47,809 bases of DNA from Pseudomonadota bacterium. GTDB lineage: Bacteria > Pseudomonadota > Gammaproteobacteria > Steroidobacterales > Steroidobacteraceae. This document shows positions 1-7,784 of the stretch, piece by piece (position 1 is the first letter of the stretch; the number at the start of each line of letters is the position of its first letter). The translations under genes were made by a program, and so were the position numbers. The stretch is taken from the NCBI GenBank assembly GCA_021850555.1, contig JAJZLX010000772.1:1-47809 (forward strand), in the 5' to 3' direction. The notes under the pieces were generated by a model. That model saw only the letters and a program-made list of their open reading frames with translations. It ran no database searches and had not been told where the DNA came from.

Positions 1-356
1 ATGATGGTGGGATCGCCCGTGCCCGCATACACGACGTCCGGATCGGAGGGTGCCACGGCGATCGCCCCGATACTGTCGACCTGCTTGATGTGATCGAAGA
101 TCGGAGACCAGGTGACCCCGGCGCTGGTGCTCTTCCAGATGCCGCCCTCGGGCGTGCCTACGTAGTACACACCGGGCTCGCCGATGACGCCGGTGACCGC
201 GGCGGCGCGGCCGCCGTGAAATGGACCGACGTTGCGCCACTTCAGACCGGCATAGGCCGCGGGGTTCACGCCCGTGGCGGCGCTCGCCGGCAGGGCCGAT
301 GCCAGGCTGGCGACAATCGCCACTGCCCAAGACACGATGCGGAAAGATTTCGTCAT
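1..356 (-). CDS. Secreted BNR/YCF48-type beta-propeller protein, N-terminal part (cut by window edge)
   Basis: The reading frame begins at an ATG at 356 and runs off the left edge of the window, so only about 118 N-terminal residues are seen. Residues 1-27 form a typical Sec signal peptide (MTKSF start, hydrophobic core, ALPASAA cleavage region). The mature start carries KWRNVGPFHGGRAAAVTG and then YYVGTPEGGIWKSTSAG, VTWSP and VYAGTGDPTI. These are the repeat signature of the VPS10/BNR/YCF48 'WD40/YVTN/BNR-like' secreted proteins (often annotated glycosyl hydrolase), which fold as beta-propellers. A GGAGG lies about 11 nt before the ATG. No catalytic function can be assigned from this part. 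The same frame stays open upstream into the integrase remnant. Confidence 0.8.
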   Translation of the reverse strand, partial: MTKSFRIVSWAVAIVASLASALPASAATGVNPAAYAGLKWRNVGPFHGGRAAAVTGVIGEPGVYYVGTPEGGIWKSTSAGVTWSPIFDHIKQVDSIGAIAVAPSDPDVVYAGTGDPTI

Positions 357-575
357 GGTCAAGCAAGCCTCCACGAGGATTCGCGGCTCGGGATGAGGGG
401 AATGTGAGCGGATGCGGCGACCCCTCCCGCGGTAATCGTTGAGGGTGCCGATTCGGCTGACGGCGTTGGTATAATTGGCGCGGTAGGCTATACCCGGTGA
501 GCACCCGATGCAAATGCCGGTACGGGCACCACGGCCGGTGGATGTTCCGGACCGTCGCGCCCAGCACAGCGGTTG

Positions 576-854
576 CCGCTCGGCCTTCCTGCGGGCCTGT
601 GGATCGATGCCAAAGGCAACCTTACCCGCCTCGATCTTCGCCAACTCACGGGCGCCATTGGCCGACACGTTCCCATGCGTCCCCACCCTGTACCTATTGC
701 GCCTCCCCGCCAGCCGGTAGCTCAGGTAATAGACCTTGACCGCGGTCGGCTGGACACGCACTAGGAAACCCTTGATGCCGCTGTCAGGCATGTCGTAGGG
801 CCGAGCGCACGGCTTGAGGTCATCCACGACGCGCTTGGCGAGCTTGCGCGGCAC
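576..854 (-). pseudogene. Truncated phage/island integrase, N-terminal Arm DNA-binding domain only
   Basis: Reading from a GTG at 854, about 93 residues match the DUF4102/Arm-type N-terminus of site-specific tyrosine recombinases. They show PRKLAKRVVDDLKP, then PYDMPDSGIKGFLVRVQP, then YYLSYRLAGRRNRYRVG, and end in GARELAKIEAG and GIDPQARRKAER. Homology then stops: no core-binding or catalytic (R-H-R-Y) domain follows in any frame before the BNR gene at 356. The piece is therefore a decayed or deletion-truncated integrase. No stop codon occurs in this frame between 854 and the BNR start at 356, a chance feature of GC-rich DNA or the scar of a deletion. It starts 16 nt below the end of the AAA/DUF4143 gene. 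No tRNA lies next to it. Confidence 0.65.
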
Positions 855-870
855 AGCCCCCCTCGAGCCG

Positions 871-2034
871 TCACTGCAGCCGCTCAAGCAACTGCGCCAC
901 TGACAAGGCCGCCACTCCCGGTAGCAGTGCGGTACCGGCCTGCGCCCCACCCGTCCCGCCGTGAACTACTATCGATCGGGCTTTGTAGCGTCGTATTGAG
1001 TCCGCAAGCCGCTGAAGCGGCCGCGCCATCGACGGCAGCGGAGTCTTTGATGCTTTTGCTTCGATCAAAGCCAGACCCTCGGGTCCCTGCGGAACGATCA
1101 GGTCGACCTCGAGCCCTTGCTGGTCCCGAAAGTAATACAGCTGCACCCGGCCCCCGCCATTGACCTGGCGCTTCGCGATCTCCGCTGCCACAAACCCTTC
1201 AAAGAGGCATCCGTAAAGAGCAGAACGCCGCAATGCCGTGACACTCGTGATCCCAAGTAAATGGCACGCAAGGCCCGAATCAACGAAAAACAGCTTCGGC
1301 GTTTTCACCAGACGCTTGCCGAAATTCTCGTAGAACGGCGGCACAAGCAGGATCTGACCGGTGATTTCGAGCGCATTCAGCCACTCGGTAATAGTAGGAA
1401 CCGAAACGCCGAGGGGTCCAGCCAGCTCCGTCTTGTTGAGCAGAGTGCCACACCTTGATGCAAGCAGCGCGAGAAATCGCCGATAGGTCGCAAGATCGCG
1501 CACGGCGGTGATCGCGCGGATATCTCGCTCGAGATACGTTTGCACGTAGGAGCGAAACCATAATTCCGCGGCAGAGGGGCGTGTCAGGACTCCTGGATAG
1601 CCGCCTCGAAGTACGCTTACTTTGGGTGACTCCGTGGTCGACAGCGGCAACAGCTGCAATACGGCAGCGCGACCGGCCATCGATTCGGCCACGCCATGCA
1701 TGAGGGGGGCTTCCTGGGAACCGGTCAGTAACCATTGGCCCCGGCGGCTCGGGGCGCTGTCGATCCGAGTACGAATGTAGTTGAGAAGTTCGGGGGTATT
1801 CTGGATTTCATCCAGTATGACCGGCGTCGTCAGTTCCTCGAGAAAACCGCGAGGGTCGGCACGTACGCGGGCAATGACATCGAGGTCTTCCAGCAATACG
1901 TAAGAGGATCGCGGAAAGAGCTTCCTCAGCAAGGTCGTCTTGCCGCACTGTCGCGGACCGGTCAAGAGCAGCGCCGGGAAGCCTCGAGCGGCCTTCTCAA
2001 CCTGCGTCTCCAGCATTCTCCGGATGTACGACAT
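871..2034 (-). CDS. AAA ATPase with DUF4143 domain
   Basis: This 387-residue protein has the usual two-part layout of the AAA_14/DUF4143 family. The N-terminal P-loop has Walker A GPRQCGKTTLL (about residues 27-37), Walker B VILDEIQ (about 72-78) and sensor-like WLLTGSQ. The C-terminal DUF4143 part (about 185-345) has LNKTELAGPLGVS, a PKLFFVDSGLACHLLG stretch and FRDQQGLEVDLIV, the last resembling a PD-(D/E)XK-like core. Family members are common orphan genes in bacteria and archaea, often in accessory DNA; their role is not established. The length is normal and the gene looks intact. A perfect inverted repeat sits directly upstream, and an integrase remnant lies immediately downstream, so the gene may belong to a relic mobile island. 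Confidence 0.9.
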   Translation of the reverse strand: MSYIRRMLETQVEKAARGFPALLLTGPRQCGKTTLLRKLFPRSSYVLLEDLDVIARVRADPRGFLEELTTPVILDEIQNTPELLNYIRTRIDSAPSRRGQWLLTGSQEAPLMHGVAESMAGRAAVLQLLPLSTTESPKVSVLRGGYPGVLTRPSAAELWFRSYVQTYLERDIRAITAVRDLATYRRFLALLASRCGTLLNKTELAGPLGVSVPTITEWLNALEITGQILLVPPFYENFGKRLVKTPKLFFVDSGLACHLLGITSVTALRRSALYGCLFEGFVAAEIAKRQVNGGGRVQLYYFRDQQGLEVDLIVPQGPEGLALIEAKASKTPLPSMARPLQRLADSIRRYKARSIVVHGGTGGAQAGTALLPGVAALSVAQLLERLQ

Positions 2035-2035
2035 C

Positions 2036-2070
2036 TTGAGAATTCTAAGCTATAACTTTAGAATTCTCAA
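2036..2070. promoter_or_regulatory. Perfect 13-bp inverted repeat abutting the AAA/DUF4143 start
   Basis: TTGAGAATTCTAA (2036-2048) and its exact complement (2058-2070) are separated by nine bases, within an AT-rich patch in otherwise GC-rich DNA. The left arm lies one base from the ATG of the ATPase gene (2034). It could be an operator over the promoter, or an RNA hairpin that hides the ribosome entry region, since no Shine-Dalgarno sequence is visible between repeat and ATG. The repeat is seen directly; the role is inferred. Confidence 0.6.
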
Positions 2071-2185
2071 ATTCGAGCACGACCAACCGGAATCGCTGCC
2101 GCCAGCACCGGCCTCCACTCACCGTGCGCGTGACCGCAGAATCAGCGCAAATCGCCTCACCCCGAGGAGTCCAGGGAAGGCTGCC

Positions 2186-2203
2186 GAGCGCTGCGCAGCG
2201 CTC
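2186..2203. terminator. GC-rich perfect palindrome downstream of the arginase-family gene
   Basis: An 18-bp perfect palindrome (GAGCGCTGC and its complement) lies 65 bases beyond the stop of the arginase-family gene. A second pair, CCGAGGAG at 2162-2169 and CTCCTCGG at 2201-2208, can form an alternative stem. There is no T-tract, so termination is only a possibility. Confidence 0.35.
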
Positions 2204-2268
2204 CTCGGACAACGACGTCAGCGGCGAGATGTCCCGTGTCGCCACTCGTACGCCTGTGGGTCCGGGCT

Positions 2269-3075
2269 TCATGAATCGATGGCTGCCTCGCAAAGCCTCG
2301 CAATCACCCGGCTACCTTCGCGAGCCTGATCTTCATCGGATGGGGCGAACTCGGTCACGGAAAAGCCGACTACTTCGGCCTGGCGGGCAATACAACCGAT
2401 CAAGTCGACCGCTTCTTGCACCCCGAGCCCGCCGTCAGGATATGCCACGTAAGGGAATTGGCGCGGATCGAGCACATCCAAATCGAAGTGGACATGAACG
2501 GGCCCGTCGATGGGAGCCCGCGGATCCAGCACCTTCAGCTCCAGTTCGCGTTGCAGCGCCCAATCGCCGTCGTCGCCGACCCGGATGCCGAAATAATTGA
2601 AGCGGGCCGGATCGACCGGCACACCAAGAAAGGATCGCATCGGCTCGGGTGCGCGACCCAGGATCGCGCTCACCGGCATGCCATGGAAGTTGCCGCTGGG
2701 GGAAGTCGCGGGCGTATTCGCATCGAGATGGGCGTCTACCCAGATCACGCGCAGACCCGGGTGCATACCGTTCAGATAGCCGATTACCGCGACATCAACG
2801 GCGCAATCGCCGCCGGCTGTCAGCACACGCCGCGCACCGGATCCCGCGAGAATGGCTTGGGCGCTGCGGAACTGCGCAAAGATCGCGTCCCAACGCCTGA
2901 CGCCGTAGCCATCATTCGCATCGTTGTCCGCGGGCGGCACCCGCAGCAGCGGCGCGTATTGTCCGCAAACCGCAGCCGCCGCCGCGCCGCCGCGAGGGAG
3001 GTTCTCGTGCCGGCCCGACCCTTGCCATTGCGGGTAGGCGAGGCTGAGATCGAACGGCTTCCGGGACGATTGCAT
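2269..3075 (-). CDS. Arginase/agmatinase/formiminoglutamase-family hydrolase
   Basis: This 268-residue protein belongs to the ureohydrolase fold family, which hydrolyses guanidino compounds at a dinuclear manganese centre. The metal-binding motifs are WVDAHLDANTP (D114, H116, D118) and HFDLDVLDP (D198, D200), followed by the acidic TEFAP (E242). The first motif, normally GGDH, reads GGDC (C91), so one manganese ligand is changed from His to Cys. NFHGMPVSAILG matches the conserved substrate-loop glycine region. The start at 3075 has a GGAG about 11 nt upstream. Substrate (arginine, agmatine, guanidinobutyrate or formiminoglutamate) cannot be chosen from sequence. It stands alone, with no ureohydrolase pathway partner adjacent. 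Confidence 0.82.
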   Translation of the reverse strand: MQSSRKPFDLSLAYPQWQGSGRHENLPRGGAAAAAVCGQYAPLLRVPPADNDANDGYGVRRWDAIFAQFRSAQAILAGSGARRVLTAGGDCAVDVAVIGYLNGMHPGLRVIWVDAHLDANTPATSPSGNFHGMPVSAILGRAPEPMRSFLGVPVDPARFNYFGIRVGDDGDWALQRELELKVLDPRAPIDGPVHVHFDLDVLDPRQFPYVAYPDGGLGVQEAVDLIGCIARQAEVVGFSVTEFAPSDEDQAREGSRVIARLCEAAIDS

Positions 3076-3842
3076 CTACCGCGCTCTCCATTCCGATCGC
3101 CACTTTTCAATGATGCCATGGTCTCGGCACCGTCGGCATGTCCGCTTCCGGATCGAGAGGGTGCGTTCCCGTGCTCCCTCACCCGTGCCCCACAAGTACT
3201 GCGGGAACCGGGCAAATCTGCTCAGCCGGACCATTCCGCTGAAGGCTGCCGAGTCCCGCTCGGCTTCAGGTGGCGCATTGAGAAACCAGGCATTTCACCG
3301 AAGGACTGCTCGCTGCTTACCGCATCGCGGTTTCGCGCCCCGGCCCCCGATCTCCCACGGATTCACCACCGGCGTGCCGCCACCTGGGACTGTCACTTCC
3401 ATTGCGGATCGCCCGCCGGGCATGCCCTGCGCGCTCCGCAGCGATTTCACCGCATCGAAGAAATCATTGACATGCCCGCAAGGCAATTTGGCAGAAGTCT
3501 GTTGCGCTAATTCCCCTGCAGGCCAGGCCTCGGCAAAAGACTCCAGAGACGCCGATCCGGACCCGTCCGCATCACCTCATGCGTCCCTGCACTCGCAGCG
3601 CAGGAACAGCGCCAATCGCCTCGCCCGAGCCCATCGATGCACCGGCGTGGCCCGTTCTCCTTATGTCCCACCGCAGGCTCTCCACCTGGGCCACGAAGAC
3701 CCCTGCCGCTTCCCGGGGAAACCGGCGGCCAACCGTCCTTCCCTGCCGCATGCTATACTTTCGAAGTCAGTGTCCCATCACGCCTGCCACACATCCATCT
3801 CAAGGCGAGCTTCGTGGACCCAATCTGGCCCGCGGAGATTTA
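3076..3842. other. 767-bp stretch without a convincing gene
   Basis: No open frame here shows recognisable protein motifs; the open frames of 60 to 130 codons are Arg/Ser/Pro-rich in the manner of GC-rich shadow frames. A bulged hairpin (CTGAAG...GCCGAG, loop TCCCG, CTCGGC...TTCAG) is present at 3239-3269. The right end (3751-3842) holds the probable promoter and leader of the RIO kinase gene. The minus-strand frame at 3295-3486 (63 codons) has a fairly balanced composition but matches nothing I recognise. Confidence 0.5.
3751..3759 (+). promoter_or_regulatory. Extended -10 promoter for the RIO kinase-helicase operon
   Basis: TGCTATACT matches an extended -10 (TGn followed by TATACT, one mismatch to TATAAT). 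No good -35 is visible 17 bp upstream, as is common for extended -10 promoters. It would give a leader of about 75-80 nt before the ATG at 3843. Confidence 0.5.
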
Positions 3843-4703
3843 ATGAAGATTCCCAAAGGTTTGCAGCCGTTGGTCGACGACGGCGTCATCGATGAGGTCG
3901 TCCGCTCCCTAAAGAGCGGCAAGGAAGCGACCGTCTACCTGGTGCGCTCCGGGGAGCAACTCCGCTGCGCAAAAGTCTACCGGGACATGGCACAGCGGAG
4001 CTTCCAAAGGCGCGCCCAGTACCAGGAGGGGCGCAAAGTCCGCGGCAGCCGCGAAACCCGCGCCATGAGCCGCAGCACGCGCTTCGGCCGCAGGGAGCAG
4101 GAGCATGAGTGGAAGAACGCCGAGGTCGATGCCCTCTACCGGCTCGCGGCGGCCGATGTGCGGGTCCCGCGACCCATCGGATATTTCAACGACGTGCTGA
4201 TCATGGAGTTGGTCACGGACGGATTGGGAAATCCGGCGCCGCGGCTGAGCGAGGTGGCACTGACGGCGGAAGTCGCTCTCGACTATCACGACTTTCTGAT
4301 ACGGCAAATCGTCCGCATGCTGAGCCTCGGGCTTATCCATGGGGACCTCTCGGAATTCAACATCCTGCTCGCACCGGAAGGACCTGTCATCATCGATCTG
4401 CCCCAGGTGGTCAACGCCGCCGGCAACAACGCCGCTTTCGCGATGCTCGAGCGCGACGTCAACAACGTCCGCTCCGCGCTCGGCCGGTTCGCACCGCAAT
4501 TGCTGCAGACCGGGTTCGCGAGGGAAATATGGGCGCTGTACGAGCAAGGCGAGCTGCATCCGGACGTCCCCCTGACGGGCGCGGTCGGTCCCGACGAGGC
4601 GCCGGCCAATGCCGGCGACGTTCTGCAAGTGATCGATGACGCGCGCGAAGAGGCGATCCGCCGCCGTCTCGGCCGCAGCGAAGATGCGGAGTACCCCACA
4701 TGA
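3843..4703 (+). CDS. RIO-family serine protein kinase
   Basis: This 286-residue atypical protein kinase of the RIO family starts at 3843, where GGAG precedes the ATG by 5 nt and the conserved KIPKGLQPLVDDGVIDEV opening begins. The ATP-binding loop is SGKEATVYLV (about 25-34) with catalytic Lys44 in CAKVY. The catalytic loop is LIHGDLSEFNIL (D168, N173) and the metal-binding motif is IIDLPQ (D185). In archaea and eukaryotes RIO kinases act in small-subunit ribosome maturation, often as ATPases; the bacterial proteins are poorly characterised. It overlaps the downstream DEAD-box helicase by four bases, which suggests translational coupling and a shared RNA- or ribosome-related role. Confidence 0.92.
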   Translation: MKIPKGLQPLVDDGVIDEVVRSLKSGKEATVYLVRSGEQLRCAKVYRDMAQRSFQRRAQYQEGRKVRGSRETRAMSRSTRFGRREQEHEWKNAEVDALYRLAAADVRVPRPIGYFNDVLIMELVTDGLGNPAPRLSEVALTAEVALDYHDFLIRQIVRMLSLGLIHGDLSEFNILLAPEGPVIIDLPQVVNAAGNNAAFAMLERDVNNVRSALGRFAPQLLQTGFAREIWALYEQGELHPDVPLTGAVGPDEAPANAGDVLQVIDDAREEAIRRRLGRSEDAEYPT

Positions 4704-6517
4704 GCGATGAACAAAAAACCCCCACCTTTCGCGAGCTCGGCCTGAGCGAGCCGATTCTGGAAGCGCTGACGGCGGTAGGCTACGAAATGCCCTCCCCGAT
4801 CCAGGCGCAGACCATTCCGCTGCTCATGTCCGGGTCCGACCTGCTCGGGCAGGCACAGACCGGCACCGGCAAGACGGCGGCGTTCGCGCTGCCGGTCCTG
4901 ACGGGGATCGACCTGCAGCTGACCCACCCGCAAGCCCTCGTGCTCGTCCCGACCCGCGAGCTCGCCATCCAGGTGTCGGAAGCCTTTCAGCGCTATTCCA
5001 CGCATCTGAAAGGCTTTCACGTCCTGCCTATCTATGGCGGTCAGAGCTATGTTCCGCAGCTCAAGGGCCTGAAGCGCGGCGCGCATGTGATCGTCGGCAC
5101 GCCCGGGCGAGTCATGGACCACATGAAGCGCGGTGCGTTGAAGCTCGACACCGTGAGATTCATCGTGCTCGATGAAGGCGACGAAATGCTGCAAATGGGC
5201 TTCGTCGATGCGATCGAATGGGTATTGGAGCAGGCGCCGGCGCAGCGGCAGATCGCCCTGTTCTCGGCCACGCTCCCCGCGCAAATACGCCGCATCGCGC
5301 ACAAGCACATGCGGGAGCCCGCACAGATCACGATCCAGAATCGCGCGAGCACGGTGCCGAAAATCCGCCAGCGTTACTGGCTCGTGAACGGCCTGCACAA
5401 GCTCGATGCGCTCACGAGACTCCTCGAAGTGGAGCGCTTCGAAGCCATGCTGATTTTCGTGCGCACGAAGCTCGAGACGGCCGAGCTCGCCGAACGGCTC
5501 GAGGCGCGCGGTTTCAACGTTGCCGCACTGCACGGGGACATCCCACAACAGCAGCGCGAGCGCACGATCGCCCGTCTCAAGACAGGACAAGTCGACATCG
5601 TGGTAGCCACCGATGTCGCCGCCCGGGGACTCGATGTCGAACGGATCTCCCACGTCGTCAACTTCGACATCCCGTACGATTCCCAGACCTACGTTCACCG
5701 CATCGGCCGCACCGGCCGGGCCGGGCGCAGCGGAGAGGCGATTTTGTTCGTCGCGCCGCGTGAGCGAAACATGCTGCGCATCATCGAGCGCGCGACCAGG
5801 CAGCCCATCGAGCAGATGCGACTGCCCAGCGTCGCGGACGTCAACGAGCAACGCATCGCAAAATTCAAGGAATCCCTCGTCAACAGGGTGCAAAGCGGCG
5901 AAGGCACGGTATTCCAGCCGCTCATCGAGCAGATCGAGCGTGAGCAGAACATCCCCGCGGTCGAGATTGCCGCGGCGCTCGCCAGCCTGCTTCAAGGCCA
6001 GACCCCATTCCTGTTGACGCCCAAACCTGGCGCCTCTCACCAGGAAGAATCGCCGCCGGACGGGCCCCGCGACGAACCGGGAGGTGAGACGGGCAACGGC
6101 GCAAGGGATGGCGGACCGAGGCCCGAGCCACGGGCGCATCGCGGCTCCAAGCGGGGCCCGCGGCTCGACACGTACCGCATCGAAGTCGGCCATGCGCACG
6201 GCGTCCAGCCCGGAAACATTGTCGGCGCCATCGCGAACGAGGCGGGCCTCGACGGCCGCGACATCGGACACATCGACATCCGAGACGATCACAGCTTCGT
6301 GGACCTTCCAGTGGGCATGCCGGAGGAGATTTTCGACAATCTCAAGGCCGTACGGGTGCGCGGGGTCGAATTGCGCATCAGCCGTGTCGACTCCAAGCCC
6401 GAACGTTCAGAGCGGCGTCCGCGACCCCACGGCTCTGGTCACGCCCCGAAGCACAAAGGGAAGGTGCCGCGGCAGGGCCACCCGGGGAAACATCGCGGCA
6501 AGCCTTCTCACCGATAG
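4700..6517 (+). CDS. deaD: DEAD-box ATP-dependent RNA helicase (DeaD/CsdA type) with DbpA C-terminal domain
   Basis: This 605-residue helicase has the expected order of motifs. They are a Q-motif region (PSPIQAQTIP), motif I AQTGTGKT (52-59), Ia PTREL (84-88), Ib GTPGR (133-137), motif II (158-161), III SAT (189-191), V ATDVAARGLD (303-312) and VI HRIGRTGR (333-340). Motif II reads DEGD rather than DEAD. Residues about 489-563 form a DbpA-type RNA-binding domain (GVQPGNIVGAIANEAGLDG, DIGHIDIRDDHSFVDLP). It is followed by a basic His/Lys/Arg tail (about 564-605) and preceded by an acidic-glycine linker. DeaD-type helicases remodel structured mRNA and assist large-subunit assembly, especially in the cold. 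The ATG overlaps the stop of the RIO kinase gene. Confidence 0.95.
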   Translation: MSDEQKTPTFRELGLSEPILEALTAVGYEMPSPIQAQTIPLLMSGSDLLGQAQTGTGKTAAFALPVLTGIDLQLTHPQALVLVPTRELAIQVSEAFQRYSTHLKGFHVLPIYGGQSYVPQLKGLKRGAHVIVGTPGRVMDHMKRGALKLDTVRFIVLDEGDEMLQMGFVDAIEWVLEQAPAQRQIALFSATLPAQIRRIAHKHMREPAQITIQNRASTVPKIRQRYWLVNGLHKLDALTRLLEVERFEAMLIFVRTKLETAELAERLEARGFNVAALHGDIPQQQRERTIARLKTGQVDIVVATDVAARGLDVERISHVVNFDIPYDSQTYVHRIGRTGRAGRSGEAILFVAPRERNMLRIIERATRQPIEQMRLPSVADVNEQRIAKFKESLVNRVQSGEGTVFQPLIEQIEREQNIPAVEIAAALASLLQGQTPFLLTPKPGASHQEESPPDGPRDEPGGETGNGARDGGPRPEPRAHRGSKRGPRLDTYRIEVGHAHGVQPGNIVGAIANEAGLDGRDIGHIDIRDDHSFVDLPVGMPEEIFDNLKAVRVRGVELRISRVDSKPERSERRPRPHGSGHAPKHKGKVPRQGHPGKHRGKPSHR

Positions 6518-6522
6518 CGCGA

Positions 6523-6547
6523 GCCGGCTGTCCCTTGCGCAGCCGGC
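6523..6547. terminator. Hairpin between helicase and convergent MFS gene
   Basis: GCCGGCTG (6523-6530) pairs with CAGCCGGC (6540-6547) around a nine-base loop, six bases past the helicase stop and between two convergent genes. It lacks a T-tract, so it is a candidate terminator only. Confidence 0.5.
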
Positions 6548-6587
6548 CTGGTGTGACGGGCAGCGGCTCCCTTCGGCCGCCCGCGCT

Positions 6588-7781
6588 CTATCGGCATGCG
6601 GCCACTGTGCGCCCGTGACGGCCGTGCAGGCTCGCCGCGCCGGCAAAGCAGGCGAGACTGGCCAGGACGCCGAAGCACACCAGCCAGATCACGATTACCT
6701 GATGACCGGGCCCGATGAGAACGGCCGCAACGGCCGGTCCCACGGCGGCACCGGCGGAATGAAAGGCAGGCGCCGCGGCCACCCCGACACCCGTATCGTC
6801 CACGGCGTTGACGACGGAGTATTGATAAGTCAAGGAAAGATTCCATGCAATGTTGTAAAGCACCGCTGACAGCCCGAAGGCGAGGAGGGCGACCTTGCCG
6901 AGCAGCAGCAACGCGGCGCACACGCTGAGCAGCGCCGACCACGCGATCCAGGGCAGCCGGCCGCGGCGCTCACCCATCCACGAAGCGAGCAGCGCGCCCA
7001 GGATCCCGACACCGACTCCAACCGAGAGTGCGTAGGCGACGGATTGCGGCGTCAGCCCCGATGCGGTACCGATCAGCTCGACATAGGTCCAATAGCATCC
7101 GACGTTGAAGAAAAAGAGAAAGCAGCCGCAAAGAGCCAGCACCGTCGCAGGCGTAACGTGCCTGATGTGCGCGCGCGCGGCGGCCAGCGAACGGCCATTG
7201 GCGGGAATCATCCGCACCAGCGCCGATGCCGCCACCGCCAACAGCGCAAACGCCGCCAGCAGTCCGTCGAGACCAGCGGCGCGCAGCACCCACGGACCGG
7301 CCGCCAGCCCCACGACCTGGAATGCGACCTGGGTCGCGACCGCGTACCCGAAGCTTCGGTCCGGCCTGCTGCCATCCGACAGCATCGTCAGCGCCAGCGA
7401 ATAGAGCGAGCCGCCGCTGATTCCCGCGAGAAACTCGGCCGGGAAGAACACCGCTGCGCGATGCCACGTCATCGCCACAACGTTCGCCAGCGCGATGCCC
7501 GCCAAGGTAACGTAGGCGGCGCGCCGCCAGCTGACCTTTCGCACCCAGAACGTCGCCCCCAGGGCGCTCAGCATCGACCCTGCCGCGGTCACGGCCGAGA
7601 GCCACCCGACCAGCCGTTCCGAGAAATGCAGGGTCGTGACGACCCCTTCCACGAGCTGGGGCAGCACCAGGAAGCCCGCCATGGACACGAAACTGAAAAC
7701 CACGGCGGTGGCGATCACCTCCGGCCTATCGAGCAAAGACTTGTCTTCGGCTTCCTGCTGCGGCATCTGGGTCGGATTCAC
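6588..7781 (-). CDS. Major facilitator superfamily transporter
   Basis: This 397-residue protein has about 12 hydrophobic segments in two halves, typical of MFS permeases. The start is a GTG at 7781, with an alternative ATG at 7766. It lies three nucleotides after the TonB receptor stop and is almost certainly co-transcribed with it. The first segment is AVVFSFVSMAGFLVLPQLVEG; the loop between segments 2 and 3 has the basic VRKVSWRRAA; a charged central loop (about 187-200) separates the halves. The substrate is unknown. Position after the receptor and amidase suggests inner-membrane uptake of the receptor's cargo or of its hydrolysis product. The end is convergent with the helicase gene. Confidence 0.88.
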   Translation of the reverse strand: MNPTQMPQQEAEDKSLLDRPEVIATAVVFSFVSMAGFLVLPQLVEGVVTTLHFSERLVGWLSAVTAAGSMLSALGATFWVRKVSWRRAAYVTLAGIALANVVAMTWHRAAVFFPAEFLAGISGGSLYSLALTMLSDGSRPDRSFGYAVATQVAFQVVGLAAGPWVLRAAGLDGLLAAFALLAVAASALVRMIPANGRSLAAARAHIRHVTPATVLALCGCFLFFFNVGCYWTYVELIGTASGLTPQSVAYALSVGVGVGILGALLASWMGERRGRLPWIAWSALLSVCAALLLLGKVALLAFGLSAVLYNIAWNLSLTYQYSVVNAVDDTGVGVAAAPAFHSAGAAVGPAVAAVLIGPGHQVIVIWLVCFGVLASLACFAGAASLHGRHGRTVAACR

Positions 7782-7784
7782 GGC

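Noticed and set aside
357..2268. A tRNA attachment site next to the integrase remnant
   Set aside because: No cloverleaf sequence could be found on either strand around the remnant.
3295..3486. 63-codon minus-strand frame in the gene-poor stretch
   Set aside because: Composition is somewhat balanced but there is no ribosome site, no family resemblance and no context to support it.
4286..6292. Very long open frame antisense to the RIO kinase and helicase genes
   Set aside because: It has no recognisable motif, is rich in Arg/Ala/His/Asp as expected of a shadow frame in GC-rich DNA, and lies wholly opposite two well-supported genes.
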